Of a DNA stretch of 64,000 bases, positions 43,222 to 53,331 are shown piece by piece (position 1 is the stretch's first letter; each line of letters opens with the position of its first letter). A model generated the notes under the pieces. It did no database searches. It had not been told where the DNA came from and was given only the letters and a program-made list of their open reading frames with translations. The translations under genes and the position numbers were made by a program. Origin of the DNA: JAEUMD01 sp937950105. Lineage in GTDB: Bacteria; Pseudomonadota; Alphaproteobacteria; Rhizobiales; Hyphomicrobiaceae. The stretch lies in the NCBI GenBank assembly GCA_036821845.1, contig DAISIT010000004.1:24288-88287 (forward strand). The letters are read 5' to 3'.

Positions 43222-43284
43222 ATGCTCGGGGGTTCGCTTGAAACACGCACTCGAAGTTGCAAAGGCGCCGGCGGCCAGCCGTGA
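43222..43284 (+). CDS. Possible 20-codon leader ORF before nadQ
   Basis: An ATG at 43222 follows GGGGAGGATTAACCAC, the best ribosome binding site in the region, but its frame ends after 20 codons at a TGA (43282). It overlaps the likely nadQ start in a different frame. It could be a regulatory leader, a chance frame, or the sign of a one-base sequence error that would join this ATG to nadQ. Confidence 0.3.
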   Translation: MLGGSLETRTRSCKGAGGQP

Positions 43285-44293
43285 CGCACCACACCACCTC
43301 TCCGCGATGACCGGCCCGGAGCTGCCGCTGGTCGAGATCGGGCTCAACGCAGCCATCGTCTCGGTCCACAACGACGAGCCCGTGGCCCTCGTGGTACGAG
43401 AACGGCTCGACGCGTCCGGGGGCTACGACAGCCTTCCGTTCGGACCGTTCTCGCCCCTCGAGCACCGCACGCTCGAGATCGGCCTCAGAACCTGGGTGCG
43501 CGAGCAGACCGGTCTCGATTTCGGCTACGTCGAGCAGCTCTACACGTTCGGCGATCGTGGCCGCAGCGTGCAGGCCGAGGACAGCGATCCGCACGTCGTA
43601 TCGATCGGCTATCTGGCACTCACCCACATATCCAGCGACGACGACATGCAGCGCGGCACGTGGCGCAGCTGGTATCACTTCTTCCCGTGGGAGGACTGGC
43701 GCAAGGGCCGTCCCGAAATTCTCGACAGCGTCATCATCCCGCGGCTGAAGGCGTGGGCGGCGATGCCGCAATTGCGCCCCATGCCGAGCCGGCCGGTCAT
43801 GCGCGAGGATCGTCTGCGCATGTGCTTCGGCACCGACGGTGCCACCTGGGACGAGGAGAAGGTTCTGGAGCGCTACGAGCTGCTCTACGAGGCCGGCCTC
43901 GTCGAGGAAGCACGCCGCGACCGTCCGGAGACGGCGGTGGCCAACATGGATTTCGTGCCGCTCGGCGCGCCCATGGCCTACGATCACCGGCGCATTCTTG
44001 CGACGGCCATCAGCCGCGTGCGCGCCAAGATCAAGTACCGCCCGGTGATCTTCGAGTTGATGCCGCGCGAGTTCACGCTGTTCGAGTTGCAGAAGACGGT
44101 GGAGGCGATCCTCGGTCCGCACCTGCACAAGCAGAACTTCCGCCGTCTCGTCGAGAGCGCCGGACTGGTCGAGCCGACCGGACAGGTGAAGACGCGCACC
44201 GGCGGGCGCCCGGCCAAGCTGTTCCGCTTCCGCCGCGAGGTGTTGCTGGAGCGTCCGGCGCCCGGCGTTCGCGTCAAGCCGGGGCGCGCGTAG
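43238..44293 (+). CDS. nadQ: NadQ-type transcriptional regulator of NAD synthesis (COG4111)
   Basis: The protein (351 residues from a TTG at 43238, 328 from an ATG at 43307) has a Nudix-like N-terminal domain with a broken Nudix box (LPFGPFSPLEHRTLEIGLRT) and a C-terminal winged helix (FELMPREFTLFELQKTVEAI, then QNFRRLVESAGLVEPTG). This is the NrtR-like layout of COG4111 proteins, proposed by comparative genomics as NadQ, the repressor of nadABC in alphaproteobacteria. The nad operon of this window has two matching palindromes. The start is uncertain: a strong GGGGAGG serves an ATG at 43222 in another frame. Confidence 0.75.
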   Translation: MKHALEVAKAPAASRDAPHHLSAMTGPELPLVEIGLNAAIVSVHNDEPVALVVRERLDASGGYDSLPFGPFSPLEHRTLEIGLRTWVREQTGLDFGYVEQLYTFGDRGRSVQAEDSDPHVVSIGYLALTHISSDDDMQRGTWRSWYHFFPWEDWRKGRPEILDSVIIPRLKAWAAMPQLRPMPSRPVMREDRLRMCFGTDGATWDEEKVLERYELLYEAGLVEEARRDRPETAVANMDFVPLGAPMAYDHRRILATAISRVRAKIKYRPVIFELMPREFTLFELQKTVEAILGPHLHKQNFRRLVESAGLVEPTGQVKTRTGGRPAKLFRFRREVLLERPAPGVRVKPGRA

Positions 44294-44323
44294 GTTCGAT
44301 ACTGCAGCGAGGTCTGTATCCGT

Positions 44324-44355
44324 CTGCGGCTCCGCGTCTCGTGATGCGGGGCCGC
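44324..44355. terminator. Candidate bidirectional terminator between nadQ and rlmE
   Basis: Arms GCGGCTCCGC and GCGGGGCCGC (one mismatch) enclose a ten-base loop between the convergent genes nadQ and rlmE. Only a short TTCCT follows on the plus strand, so the call is weak. Confidence 0.35.
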
Positions 44356-44377
44356 TTCCTCGTCAGGGTTCGCCCCT

Positions 44378-45148
44378 TCAGCGGCCCTTGAAGCCTGTGG
44401 CCAGCACGTAGAGTTCGGCGGAATCGGCGCGGCTTGCCGGTGGCTTCACGTGGCGCACGGTGGCGAACGATCGCTTCAGCAGGTCGAGCAGGTCGCGCTC
44501 GGTGCCGCCCTGAAACACCTTGCAGAGGAATGCGCCGCCCGGCGCCAGCACGTCGACGGCGAAATGCGCCGCGCTCTCCGCCAGGCCCATGATGCGCAGA
44601 TGGTCGGTGCGCGTGTGCCCGACCGTCGGCGCCGCCATGTCGGACAGCACCACATCGGCTCCGCCGTCGCGCAGCAGCGCTTTCAACCGGTCCTCGGCCC
44701 CCTCCGCCGTGAAGTCGAGCTTGAGCGCGACGACGCCGGGCATCGGTTCCATGTCGAGGTAGTCGATGGCGATCACCTGGCCACCACCGCCACCGCCACC
44801 GCCTTCGCCCGCGACCGTGCCGATCGAGCGCACCCGTTCGGCCGCGATCTGACTCCAGCCGCCCGGCGCGGCGCCAAGATCGACGACGCGCATGCCGGGC
44901 TTCAGGAAGCGGTACTTGTCGTCGATCTCCTTGAGCTTGTAGGCCGCGCGCGAGCGCAGCCCCTCGCGCTTCGAGGCGGCGACGTAGGGATCATTGAGCT
45001 GGCGTTCGAGCCAGCGCGCCGACGACACCGAGCGCCGTCGCGCCGTCTTGACGTTGACGTGGAGCTGCCGCTGTCCGCCGGTCGGGCCGGAGGCGCTGCT
45101 GCCGCCCTTCTTGCCGCTGCCGGGGCCGCCGCTTTTGCCCTTGCTCAT
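44378..45148 (-). CDS. rlmE: 23S rRNA (uridine2552-2'-O)-methyltransferase
   Basis: The 256-residue SAM methyltransferase modifies U2552 of 23S rRNA. Marks are SRAAYKLKEIDDKYRFL (with a catalytic Lys), the SAM loop VVDLGAAPGGWSQ, VLSDMAAPTVGHTRTDH and FLCKVFQGG with the second catalytic Lys. An unusual run of eight Gly residues follows GTVAGE, just before the strand VIAIDYLDMEPM, and the N-terminus is Gly/Ser/Lys-rich. The ATG at 45148 lies one base after the ppx stop, so it is co-transcribed with ppx. Confidence 0.95.
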   Translation of the reverse strand: MSKGKSGGPGSGKKGGSSASGPTGGQRQLHVNVKTARRRSVSSARWLERQLNDPYVAASKREGLRSRAAYKLKEIDDKYRFLKPGMRVVDLGAAPGGWSQIAAERVRSIGTVAGEGGGGGGGGQVIAIDYLDMEPMPGVVALKLDFTAEGAEDRLKALLRDGGADVVLSDMAAPTVGHTRTDHLRIMGLAESAAHFAVDVLAPGGAFLCKVFQGGTERDLLDLLKRSFATVRHVKPPASRADSAELYVLATGFKGR

Positions 45149-45149
45149 G

Positions 45150-46469
45150 CTAGGCGCGCTCCGGTCTGTCGTTGCGGCCGCGCCGCCGCCTTCCGGCGCG
45201 CCAGACGCCGTCCTCGACCATCAACTGCATCAGGATACCCTCGCGCAGTCCGCGGTCGGCGACGCGCAGGCGGGGCGTCGGCCACATCCGCATCAGGGCC
45301 TCGAGAATGGCGCACCCGGCCAGCACAAGATCGGCGCGGTCACGACCGATGCAGGGTTCGGCGATGCGCTCGGCATAGCTGCGGTCCAGCAGGCGGTAAG
45401 TGACGTCGCGCGCCGACTGCGATCCGAGCCAGCAGCCGTCGACGCGATTCCTGTCGTAGCGCTCGAGCCCGAGATGCACGCCGGCGACGGTGGTCACGGT
45501 GCCCGACGTTCCGAGCATGTGCACGCGGCGGTTGGCGATGCGCTCGGCGAAGCGATGTTCGCCTTCGAACGGGGCCAGCATGTCCTGCACGTGATCGACC
45601 ATCGCCTCGAACATGTCGCGCGTGACGTGACGCCCGCCGAAGCGCTCGGCGAGTGTAACCACGCCGACCGACAGCGACGTCCAGGCGGCGATCGTGGCCG
45701 GCACGTCGAGGCGGTCTCCGGAGCGGCCGGCATTGCGATCCAGCCGCTGCATATCGAGCCAGATCAGCTCCGAGGAGCCGCCGCCGATGTCGAACACCAG
45801 CACGTAATCGCACGAGGTATCGACCAGCGAGGCGCAGCCCGAGACGGCGAGGCGCGCTTCGCCCTCGCGGCTCAGGATCTGGATGTCGAGGCCGGTCGCC
45901 TCGCGGGCGCGGGCGAGGAATTCGGCGCCATTGTCGGCGATGCGGCAAGCCTCGGTCGCGACCAGCATGGCCCGCTCGACCCGGTGGCGGTCCATTTTGC
46001 CGGCGCAGACTTTCAGCGCTTCGAGGGTCCGCTGCATGGCCGCCTCGGACAGGGTGCGGCTCTGGGTGACGCCTTCGCCGAGCCTGATGATGCGCGAGAA
46101 CGCGTCGATGACGCGGAAACCACGGCGCGAGGGACGCGCCAGCAGCAGGCGGCAGTTGTTGGTGCCGAGGTCGAGTGCCCCGTAGACCTCGCCATCGGCG
46201 AAAGCATCGTGGAGATGGCGGGGGGGCCTCGAATCGTGGCGCGGTAGATTGTGATGGGTGGAGTGCGGCGGTGCCGGCTGGGCCGCGCCCTCAGCGACCA
46301 CCGTGGACGTGGCGGAGCCGTTGGAACGCGCGCCGATCACCGGTCCGCGATGCGGGACGGCGTCCGCGCCTGCCGGCCCGGAATTCGACCCTGAGCCGAC
46401 GAAGTTGCCGGGCGGGCGTAGTGAAGCGGGGGCGTGCTGGCCGCCCTCGTCGTCCTCGAAACCTTCCAC
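45150..46469 (-). CDS. ppx: Exopolyphosphatase / pppGpp phosphohydrolase family protein
   Basis: The 439-residue protein is of the Ppx/GppA actin-like fold: GALDLGTNNCRLLLA (phosphate 1 loop), RIIRLGEGV, the catalytic Glu region TEACRIADNG, and VFDIGGGSSELIW (phosphate 2 loop). It degrades polyphosphate or pppGpp. About 90 N-terminal residues before the domain are Pro/Gly/Ser-rich and look disordered. The GTG start at 46469 has GGAAGG upstream. It precedes rlmE directly, a common pair in Rhizobiales. Confidence 0.9.
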   Translation of the reverse strand: MEGFEDDEGGQHAPASLRPPGNFVGSGSNSGPAGADAVPHRGPVIGARSNGSATSTVVAEGAAQPAPPHSTHHNLPRHDSRPPRHLHDAFADGEVYGALDLGTNNCRLLLARPSRRGFRVIDAFSRIIRLGEGVTQSRTLSEAAMQRTLEALKVCAGKMDRHRVERAMLVATEACRIADNGAEFLARAREATGLDIQILSREGEARLAVSGCASLVDTSCDYVLVFDIGGGSSELIWLDMQRLDRNAGRSGDRLDVPATIAAWTSLSVGVVTLAERFGGRHVTRDMFEAMVDHVQDMLAPFEGEHRFAERIANRRVHMLGTSGTVTTVAGVHLGLERYDRNRVDGCWLGSQSARDVTYRLLDRSYAERIAEPCIGRDRADLVLAGCAILEALMRMWPTPRLRVADRGLREGILMQLMVEDGVWRAGRRRRGRNDRPERA

Positions 46470-46592
46470 TTGACCTTCCCAGCGCCCGGATCAGAGCGGC
46501 GACTAGCCGTCTTCGCATCGGACGTCGACTGGAGTGAACTTGCGACCAATGTAGCAGGTCGCTGGCAGGGGTAAAGCGAAGCGGTCACGGCG

Positions 46593-47582
46593 ATGCTAAA
46601 AAGTGCGGGGGCGGCGGAATTGCGGTTCAACGTAACGCAGGCGGACGAAAACCCCCTCGCCCGAGGTCGAGGAAAGCGGAGCAGGCGCTTGAGGCCCGAA
46701 ACGACGACCGAAACGTGCCTCGCGCGTGCCCTCTGCCGCTTCGGTTGCGCCATCGCGGGGGCCCTCGCGATGCTGCCTGCGGGCTGGGGCAGCGTGGCTG
46801 CCGACGACAAGGCCGTGGACTCTGCGGGAGTGGTCGAAGCCGGCAGGCGTCTGGCGGCCGCCTATCCCGAGCACTTGTCGCACGTTGACGGCGAGACCCT
46901 CGTCTGGCGCGACGGCACCCGCATGCCGCTGGACGATGGCCTGGGCCTGAAGTCGCCCGAGGCGTGGCTCGCGACGCCCGACCTGGCGGACATGCTTTCA
47001 CCGCCCTATCCCGCCGGGCCGCTGGCCGCGCCGCCGGATGCCGATCCGGGCCGCGCCCGCAACGCCGCGTTCTTGGAGAAGATGTACGGCGATTGCCGTA
47101 GCGGGGCCGTCAATGACCGGCTCACCGAAGTGGCCTGGCTGCCGAAGCGCGGCGGCACAAGGCTCAAGGTCACGCGCGTCAACGGCGTCGCCGAGCGTCT
47201 CGCCGCCATAAGCCGCGAACTCGATGAACTTCCGGCGAGCTTCGACCGCTTCCTGATGCCGCCGGCCGGCACGTACAACTGTCGCGTCATCGCCGGAACG
47301 TCGCGCGTGTCCGCGCACGGCTACGGCATCGCCATCGACATCGCCGCCGGGCCGTCGGACTACTGGCGCTGGGCGGCGGGTGGCGCAGTTCCATCCGAGG
47401 CGCGGCCGGCGCCCTGGCGCAATCGAATCCCCACGGAGATCGTCGCCGTCTTCGAGCGCCACGGCTTCATCTGGGGCGGCAAGTGGCGCCACTTCGACAC
47501 CATGCACTTCGAGTACCGGCCCGAGCTGCTGCCCCCTCTGGCGCCGCTCGCGCCGGCGCCTCCAGTTGGCGAGGTCAGATGA
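46593..47582 (+). CDS. M15 family (VanY-like) metallopeptidase, exported
   Basis: The protein (329 residues from the ATG at 46593) has a signal-type segment (ALCRFGCAIAGALAMLPAGWGSVA) and a D-Ala-D-Ala carboxypeptidase-type domain at the end: SRVSAHGYGIAIDIA (zinc His and Asp) and RHFDTMHFEYRPELL (second zinc His). It likely trims peptidoglycan peptides in the periplasm. A TTG at 46689 with GGAG seven bases upstream would give a cleaner signal peptide and may be the true start. The tail is Pro-rich. Confidence 0.82.
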   Translation: MLKSAGAAELRFNVTQADENPLARGRGKRSRRLRPETTTETCLARALCRFGCAIAGALAMLPAGWGSVAADDKAVDSAGVVEAGRRLAAAYPEHLSHVDGETLVWRDGTRMPLDDGLGLKSPEAWLATPDLADMLSPPYPAGPLAAPPDADPGRARNAAFLEKMYGDCRSGAVNDRLTEVAWLPKRGGTRLKVTRVNGVAERLAAISRELDELPASFDRFLMPPAGTYNCRVIAGTSRVSAHGYGIAIDIAAGPSDYWRWAAGGAVPSEARPAPWRNRIPTEIVAVFERHGFIWGGKWRHFDTMHFEYRPELLPPLAPLAPAPPVGEVR

Positions 47583-47695
47583 CGCGCCGCAATATAATCT
47601 TCCGCAAAATCAAACCCAATGCCCGTCAGGAAAGCAATGGGCTGGCGCAAACACCGCAGATCGGCTTTAAATAGGGCAACCGAACGGAGTCGCCC

Positions 47696-48268
47696 ATGAA
47701 TACCGCAACGCACAACTTTTCCCTCGTCGCCGATCTCGAACAGGGCCGCGTCGCGGTCCGCGCGCGGGACGGCCAGGAGTACCGCCTGCGCCCGATCCGC
47801 CCGTCCGACGCCGTGTCGCTGGCGCGCGGGTATGCGGCCATGTCGGCCGAGGCGAAGCACAACCGCATGCTCTACAAGGTGCCGGAGCTGACGCCAGCCA
47901 TGGCGGCGGCGTACTGCTCGCCTGATCCCGAGCGCGATTACGTCGTGATCGTCGAGGGCCGCGACGCGCTGGCGGGTGAAGTCCTCGGTGGGGCACGACT
48001 CACCGGTCTCAAGGACGGAAAGGCGGCGCAGATCTCGGTGTCGCTGCGTCCCGAAGGTGAGCGCAAGAGCCTCGGCAAGGCTGCGCTGAAGACGGTGCTG
48101 CGCGTGGCTCAGGAAAAGGGTATGCAGTCGGTCTGGGGCATCGTCGTCACCGACAACAAGCCGATGATGGCGCTCGCCAAGAGCCTCGGCTTCACCTTTG
48201 CCGAGAACCCGGACGACCCGAGCGAGACGCTGATCCGCCTCGACCTCAAGGGCAAATCCTTCGCCTGA
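47696..48268 (+). CDS. GNAT family N-acetyltransferase
   Basis: The 190-residue protein has the GNAT fold: LRPIRPSDAVSLARGY at the start of the domain, the ISVSLRPEGERKSLGKAALK acetyl-CoA loop region and WGIVVTDNKPMMALAKSLGFTF near the end. The substrate is unknown. It resembles the C-terminal GNAT part of protein acetyltransferases only loosely. GGAGTCGCCC precedes the ATG at 47696. It stands alone, convergent with prfC. Confidence 0.82.
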   Translation: MNTATHNFSLVADLEQGRVAVRARDGQEYRLRPIRPSDAVSLARGYAAMSAEAKHNRMLYKVPELTPAMAAAYCSPDPERDYVVIVEGRDALAGEVLGGARLTGLKDGKAAQISVSLRPEGERKSLGKAALKTVLRVAQEKGMQSVWGIVVTDNKPMMALAKSLGFTFAENPDDPSETLIRLDLKGKSFA

Positions 48269-48311
48269 GCGACATCGATCGACGCGCGGAGCCGACGTAG
48301 CCCCCGCCGGG

Positions 48312-49958
48312 TCACACGGTGATGGTCTTCACGTCCTTGAACTCGATGTCCGGCGCGCGCTCGATCACGGTCTGCAGATTGTAGATCGACGGCGCGAGAT
48401 AGACGTACTCGCCCTCGCGATCCTGCGCGATCAGCGAGCGGTGGCGTTTCACGAACTCGTCGGTCGCCTCGCGCGTCTTGCCCTTGATCCAGCGGACCGT
48501 ATCGCAGGGCGCGGCATCGAATGCGGTATCGAGCCCGTATTCGTTGGTGAGCCGATCGGCGAGCACGTCGAGCTGCAGCGCGCCGATGACGCCGACGATC
48601 GGCTGCGTGCCGTCGATCGGCGAGAACAACTGAACGATGCCTTCCTCCGCCATCTCGTCGAGGGCGTCGCGCAGCTTCTTCGACTTGATGGCGTCGTTGG
48701 CGCGCACGCGGCGCAGGATCTCCGGCGCGAAGTTCGGGATGCCGAGGAACTGCACGTCCTCGCCTTCGGTCAACGCATCGCCGATCCTGAGCAGCCCCTT
48801 GTTGGGGATGCCGACCACGTCGCCGGCATAGGCTTCCTCGGCGAGCGAGCGATCCTGCGCGAAGAAGAACTGCGGCGATTGCAGCGCCAGCACGCGGCCC
48901 GAGCGCACGATCTTCGCCTTCATGCCGCGCGTCAGCTTGCCCGAGCAGACGCGCATGAAGGCGATGCGGTCGCGGTGGTTCTTGTCCATGTTCGCCTGGA
49001 TCTTGAACACCACGCCGGTCATGGCGGCTTCGGTCGACTGGATGGTGCGGTGCGCGGCCTTCTGGCTGCGCGGCGGCGGCGCGTAGGCGATCAAGGCTTC
49101 GAGCAGGCTCTTGACGCCGAAGTTGCGCAGCGCCGAGCCGAAGAACACCGGCGTCAGCGTGCCGTGACGGAACGCCTCGACGTCGAAGTTGCGCGCGGTC
49201 TCGCTGACGAGTTCGACTTCCTCGCGCCACATCGCAAGCTGGTCCGGCTCCATCAGCGTGTCGAACACCGGATCGTCACCGCTCGCGACCGCGGTGCCGT
49301 CGCCTTCCTGATCGAGCCGGCGCAGGCGCCCGGCCGCCATATCGTAGACGCCCTTGAACTCGCGGCCCGAACCGATCGGCCAGACCATCGGCGCGGTATC
49401 GAGCGCCAGAGTCTTCTCGATCTCGTCGAGCGCTTCCAAGGGTGAGCGCGCCTCGCGGTCCATCTTGTTGACGAAGGTGATGATGGGGATGTCGCGCAGC
49501 CGGCAGATTTCGAACAGCTTCAGCGTGCGCGCCTCGATGCCGCGCGCCGCGTCGATGACCATGATCGCGGAGTCGACCGCGGTCAGCGTGCGATAGGTGT
49601 GGTCGGAGAAGTCTTCGTGGCCGGGCGTGTCGAGCAGGTTGAAGACGTGGCCGCCGTATTCGAACGTCATCACCGACGTGACCACCGAGATGCCGCGCGC
49701 GCGCTCGATCGCCATCCAGTCGGAGCGCGTGTTCTGCTTGTCTTTCTTCGCCTTCACCTGGCCGGCGAGCTGGATGGCGCCGCCGAACAGCAGCAGCTTC
49801 TCGGTCAGCGTCGTCTTGCCGGCGTCGGGATGCGAAATGATCGCGAACGTGCGCCGCCGCTGGATCTCGGCCTCGAGCCGCGGATCGGCGGGGCCCTTGG
49901 TGGCGGACGTGGGCGTGGCGAGCGTCTCGTCGCCAGGGGCGTTGTTGCTGTCGGTCAT
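48312..49958 (-). CDS. prfC: Peptide chain release factor 3
   Basis: The 548-residue GTPase recycles release factors 1 and 2 from the ribosome. The G1 loop is SHPDAGKTTLTEKLLL, followed by RARGISVVTSVMTFEY (G2), LLDTPGHEDFS (G3) and ITFVNKMDRE (G4). Domains II and III follow with KIQANMDKNHRDRIAFMRVC typical of RF3. Length is normal. The ATG at 49958 opens the family sequence after a short Ser/Thr-rich start. Confidence 0.97.
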   Translation of the reverse strand: MTDSNNAPGDETLATPTSATKGPADPRLEAEIQRRRTFAIISHPDAGKTTLTEKLLLFGGAIQLAGQVKAKKDKQNTRSDWMAIERARGISVVTSVMTFEYGGHVFNLLDTPGHEDFSDHTYRTLTAVDSAIMVIDAARGIEARTLKLFEICRLRDIPIITFVNKMDREARSPLEALDEIEKTLALDTAPMVWPIGSGREFKGVYDMAAGRLRRLDQEGDGTAVASGDDPVFDTLMEPDQLAMWREEVELVSETARNFDVEAFRHGTLTPVFFGSALRNFGVKSLLEALIAYAPPPRSQKAAHRTIQSTEAAMTGVVFKIQANMDKNHRDRIAFMRVCSGKLTRGMKAKIVRSGRVLALQSPQFFFAQDRSLAEEAYAGDVVGIPNKGLLRIGDALTEGEDVQFLGIPNFAPEILRRVRANDAIKSKKLRDALDEMAEEGIVQLFSPIDGTQPIVGVIGALQLDVLADRLTNEYGLDTAFDAAPCDTVRWIKGKTREATDEFVKRHRSLIAQDREGEYVYLAPSIYNLQTVIERAPDIEFKDVKTITV

Positions 49959-49983
49959 TCGGGAACCTTGCCCAACAATCAGG

Positions 49984-50013
49984 TGTCATCCTCGGGCTTG
50001 TCCCGAGGACCCA
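49984..50013. repeat. REP-like palindrome, copy 1
   Basis: TGTCATCCTCGGGCTTGTCC continues to GAGGACCCA; arms TCCTCGGG and CCCGAGGA flank a CTTGT loop. This is the common alphaproteobacterial intergenic element with the frame TGTCATC-stem-CTTG-stem-CCA. A second copy with a different stem lies at 63947. Confidence 0.6.
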
Positions 50014-50124
50014 GGCATCATCATGCGTGAGGCTTGCCGACGTGTTAGACGCTGCCGCGCGTGCGATCAACGCCTGCTTCTCGATGGCGGCACGCCGGTG
50101 CCTCGGGGCACGGCCGAGGATGCG

Positions 50125-50526
50125 TCATCGGTGCCCTTCGATCTTGTCGAGCGCCGCGCTGGCCAGGAATGCCGAGCGGGTGAGGCCCCGCTCCTTCGCG
50201 GCTGCATCGATCGCTTCCAGCAGTCCCGCGTCCATCGAGATGTTGGCCTTGACCGAGCGGCGCTTGTCGAGAACGAGCGGAACGTACACGAAGCCACCCG
50301 CTACCCGCTCACGCTTCATCCAGTCGCGAGCCTGATCGAAGCCCATCGGTTCGGGCAAAGCTTCTCCGTCGGCGATCATATCGGCTGCAAACTGCCGCAG
50401 CGCCCGTGTTGCATCCTCGATGGCTTCGGCCGGCGAGGCACCACCGCCGTGGCAACCGGGGAAATCAGGAAAGGTGGCGCCCCACACGTCCTTGTCGCCG
50501 TCGACGATCGCTAGATACTTCGCCAT
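50125..50526 (-). CDS. hicB: HicB-type antitoxin
   Basis: The 133-residue protein has the HicB fold: YLAIVDGDKDVWGATFPDFPGCHGGG followed by SPAEAIEDATRAL (read in parts), a partly degraded RNase-like domain that binds HicA, and a C-terminal ribbon-helix-helix (SVKANISMDAGLLEAIDAAA, RGLTRSAFLASAAL) for operator binding. The ATG at 50526 lies one base after the hicA stop, so the pair is coupled. Neutralises HicA and represses the operon. Confidence 0.92.
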   Translation of the reverse strand: MAKYLAIVDGDKDVWGATFPDFPGCHGGGASPAEAIEDATRALRQFAADMIADGEALPEPMGFDQARDWMKRERVAGGFVYVPLVLDKRRSVKANISMDAGLLEAIDAAAKERGLTRSAFLASAALDKIEGHR

Positions 50527-50527
50527 G

Positions 50528-50725
50528 TCACTTGCCTTTCCAGCCGGCAACTTTCGCGATGGATCGGGCAACGCCCGGAGAAACCTCGCGGTGTCTCGGC
50601 ACTATAATTCGCCCCGGCTTCTCCGGGTGCTTGTAGATGATGTGGCTGCCGCCCTCGGCGCCTCGCCAACCGTCCGCTGTGAGCCGGGCGATAATCTTGC
50701 GGGTGTTCGTTTCGAAGATCGGCAT
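50528..50725 (-). CDS. hicA: HicA-type mRNA interferase toxin
   Basis: The 65-residue protein has the dsRBD-like HicA fold with the catalytic His in GGSHIIYKHPEKPGR and the GWRGAEGG loop. It cuts mRNA independent of ribosomes when not bound by HicB. The gene precedes hicB in the usual order. It is separated from groEL by a terminator that belongs to groEL. Confidence 0.93.
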   Translation of the reverse strand: MPIFETNTRKIIARLTADGWRGAEGGSHIIYKHPEKPGRIIVPRHREVSPGVARSIAKVAGWKGK

Positions 50726-50777
50726 GGCGCAAATATATGCGCATCAGCGGTGTGCGTCGAGAGGATGCCAAACGATG

Positions 50778-50809
50778 AAAAAAGGGCGGCCCCATCAGGA
50801 GCCGCCCTT
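50778..50809 (-). terminator. Intrinsic terminator of the groESL operon
   Basis: On the minus strand, GGGCGGC, a ten-base loop and GCCGCCC are followed by TTTTTT. It lies 30 bases after the groEL stop and is the clearest terminator of the window. Confidence 0.85.
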
Positions 50810-50838
50810 CCTCGTTCGGTGAGGGGTGAACGCAGGGC

Positions 50839-52488
<1,650 letters not shown>

Positions 52489-52641
52489 GTGGGCTTGCTC
52501 CTTGAATTGGTGAAATGGTCAGTTGTGAGTGGGGTGCGTTGGGGGATCGAAAACCGGCGCGGAGGCTGAGCGGCAGGGCGGGGGTGTGGGCGAAACCACT
52601 TACCACTGGCCACTCACCACTCACCCGCGCCGCAGGCGCGC

Positions 52642-52932
52642 TCACTTCTCGAGGATGCCCATGATGTCGCTCTCCTTCATGATGAGGAGATCCTGGCCAT
52701 CGATCTTGACCTCGGTGCCCGACCACTTGCCGAACAGCACCTTGTCGCCCTTCTTCACGTCGAGGGGGACGATCTTGCCGGTTTCGTCGCGTGCGCCCGG
52801 GCCGGCGGCGACGATCTCACCCTGCTGCGGCTTCTCGCCGGCGGTGTCGGGGATGATGATGCCACCGGCGGTCTTGGTTTCGGCATCGGCGCGCTTGACG
52901 ACGACGCGGTCATGGAGGGGGCGGAACTTCAT
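52642..52932 (-). CDS. groS: 10 kDa co-chaperonin GroES
   Basis: The 96-residue co-chaperonin caps GroEL. It begins MKFRPLHDRVVVKRADAE, has the mobile loop KTAGGIIIPDTAGEKPQQG and the base strand GTEVKIDGQDLLIMKESD. I chose the ATG at 52932, the normal family start; the frame is open upstream. First gene of groES-groEL, with the CIRCE element about 70 bases upstream. Confidence 0.98.
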   Translation of the reverse strand: MKFRPLHDRVVVKRADAETKTAGGIIIPDTAGEKPQQGEIVAAGPGARDETGKIVPLDVKKGDKVLFGKWSGTEVKIDGQDLLIMKESDIMGILEK

Positions 52933-52999
52933 GAGTGGATTGCTCCGTTTGGGCGCGGGCGACGGGCCCGGGCCGAACATTGGTGAAACGAATGAGTTG

Positions 53000-53026
53000 T
53001 TAGCACTACTAGTAGCCGAGTGCTAA
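53000..53026. promoter_or_regulatory. CIRCE element (HrcA operator)
   Basis: TTAGCACTA-N9-GAGTGCTAA matches the CIRCE consensus TTAGCACTC-N9-GAGTGCTAA with one changed base in the left arm. It lies 68-94 bases before groES. HrcA would repress groESL here and release it on heat shock. Confidence 0.92.
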
Positions 53027-53331
53027 CGACCGCGGACAAGTATGTCGGAGGGCCAAGCCTGTCAAGGTGCCCAACGCTACGATCGGCGCCTGCTACCCCG
53101 CTCGCGAGTGCGGGGACGCAGGTGCATATCGCTTGGTCGCGCGGTGCCGGCCGCGGTGCCGGGGCCGCATGAGGACGACAAATCTCCACCAGTTCCGTGA
53201 ACCGACGGCATCGATCGGCGTTACAGTTCGGTTCCGTCATCCGCGCCGGGTTCTCCGCCCGGCCCAAAAGGGGTTCCAGCGACCCTCTCGCCACACGTTT
53301 TTCCATCAATAGCAATGACCGAGCACAGTCG
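53027..53331. other. Intergenic region between groES and the BLUF gene
   Basis: About 300 bases separate these divergent genes. Apart from the CIRCE element at its edge I see no operator, hairpin or convincing small gene. Frames across it are Arg- and Pro-rich and look like chance. Confidence 0.4.
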
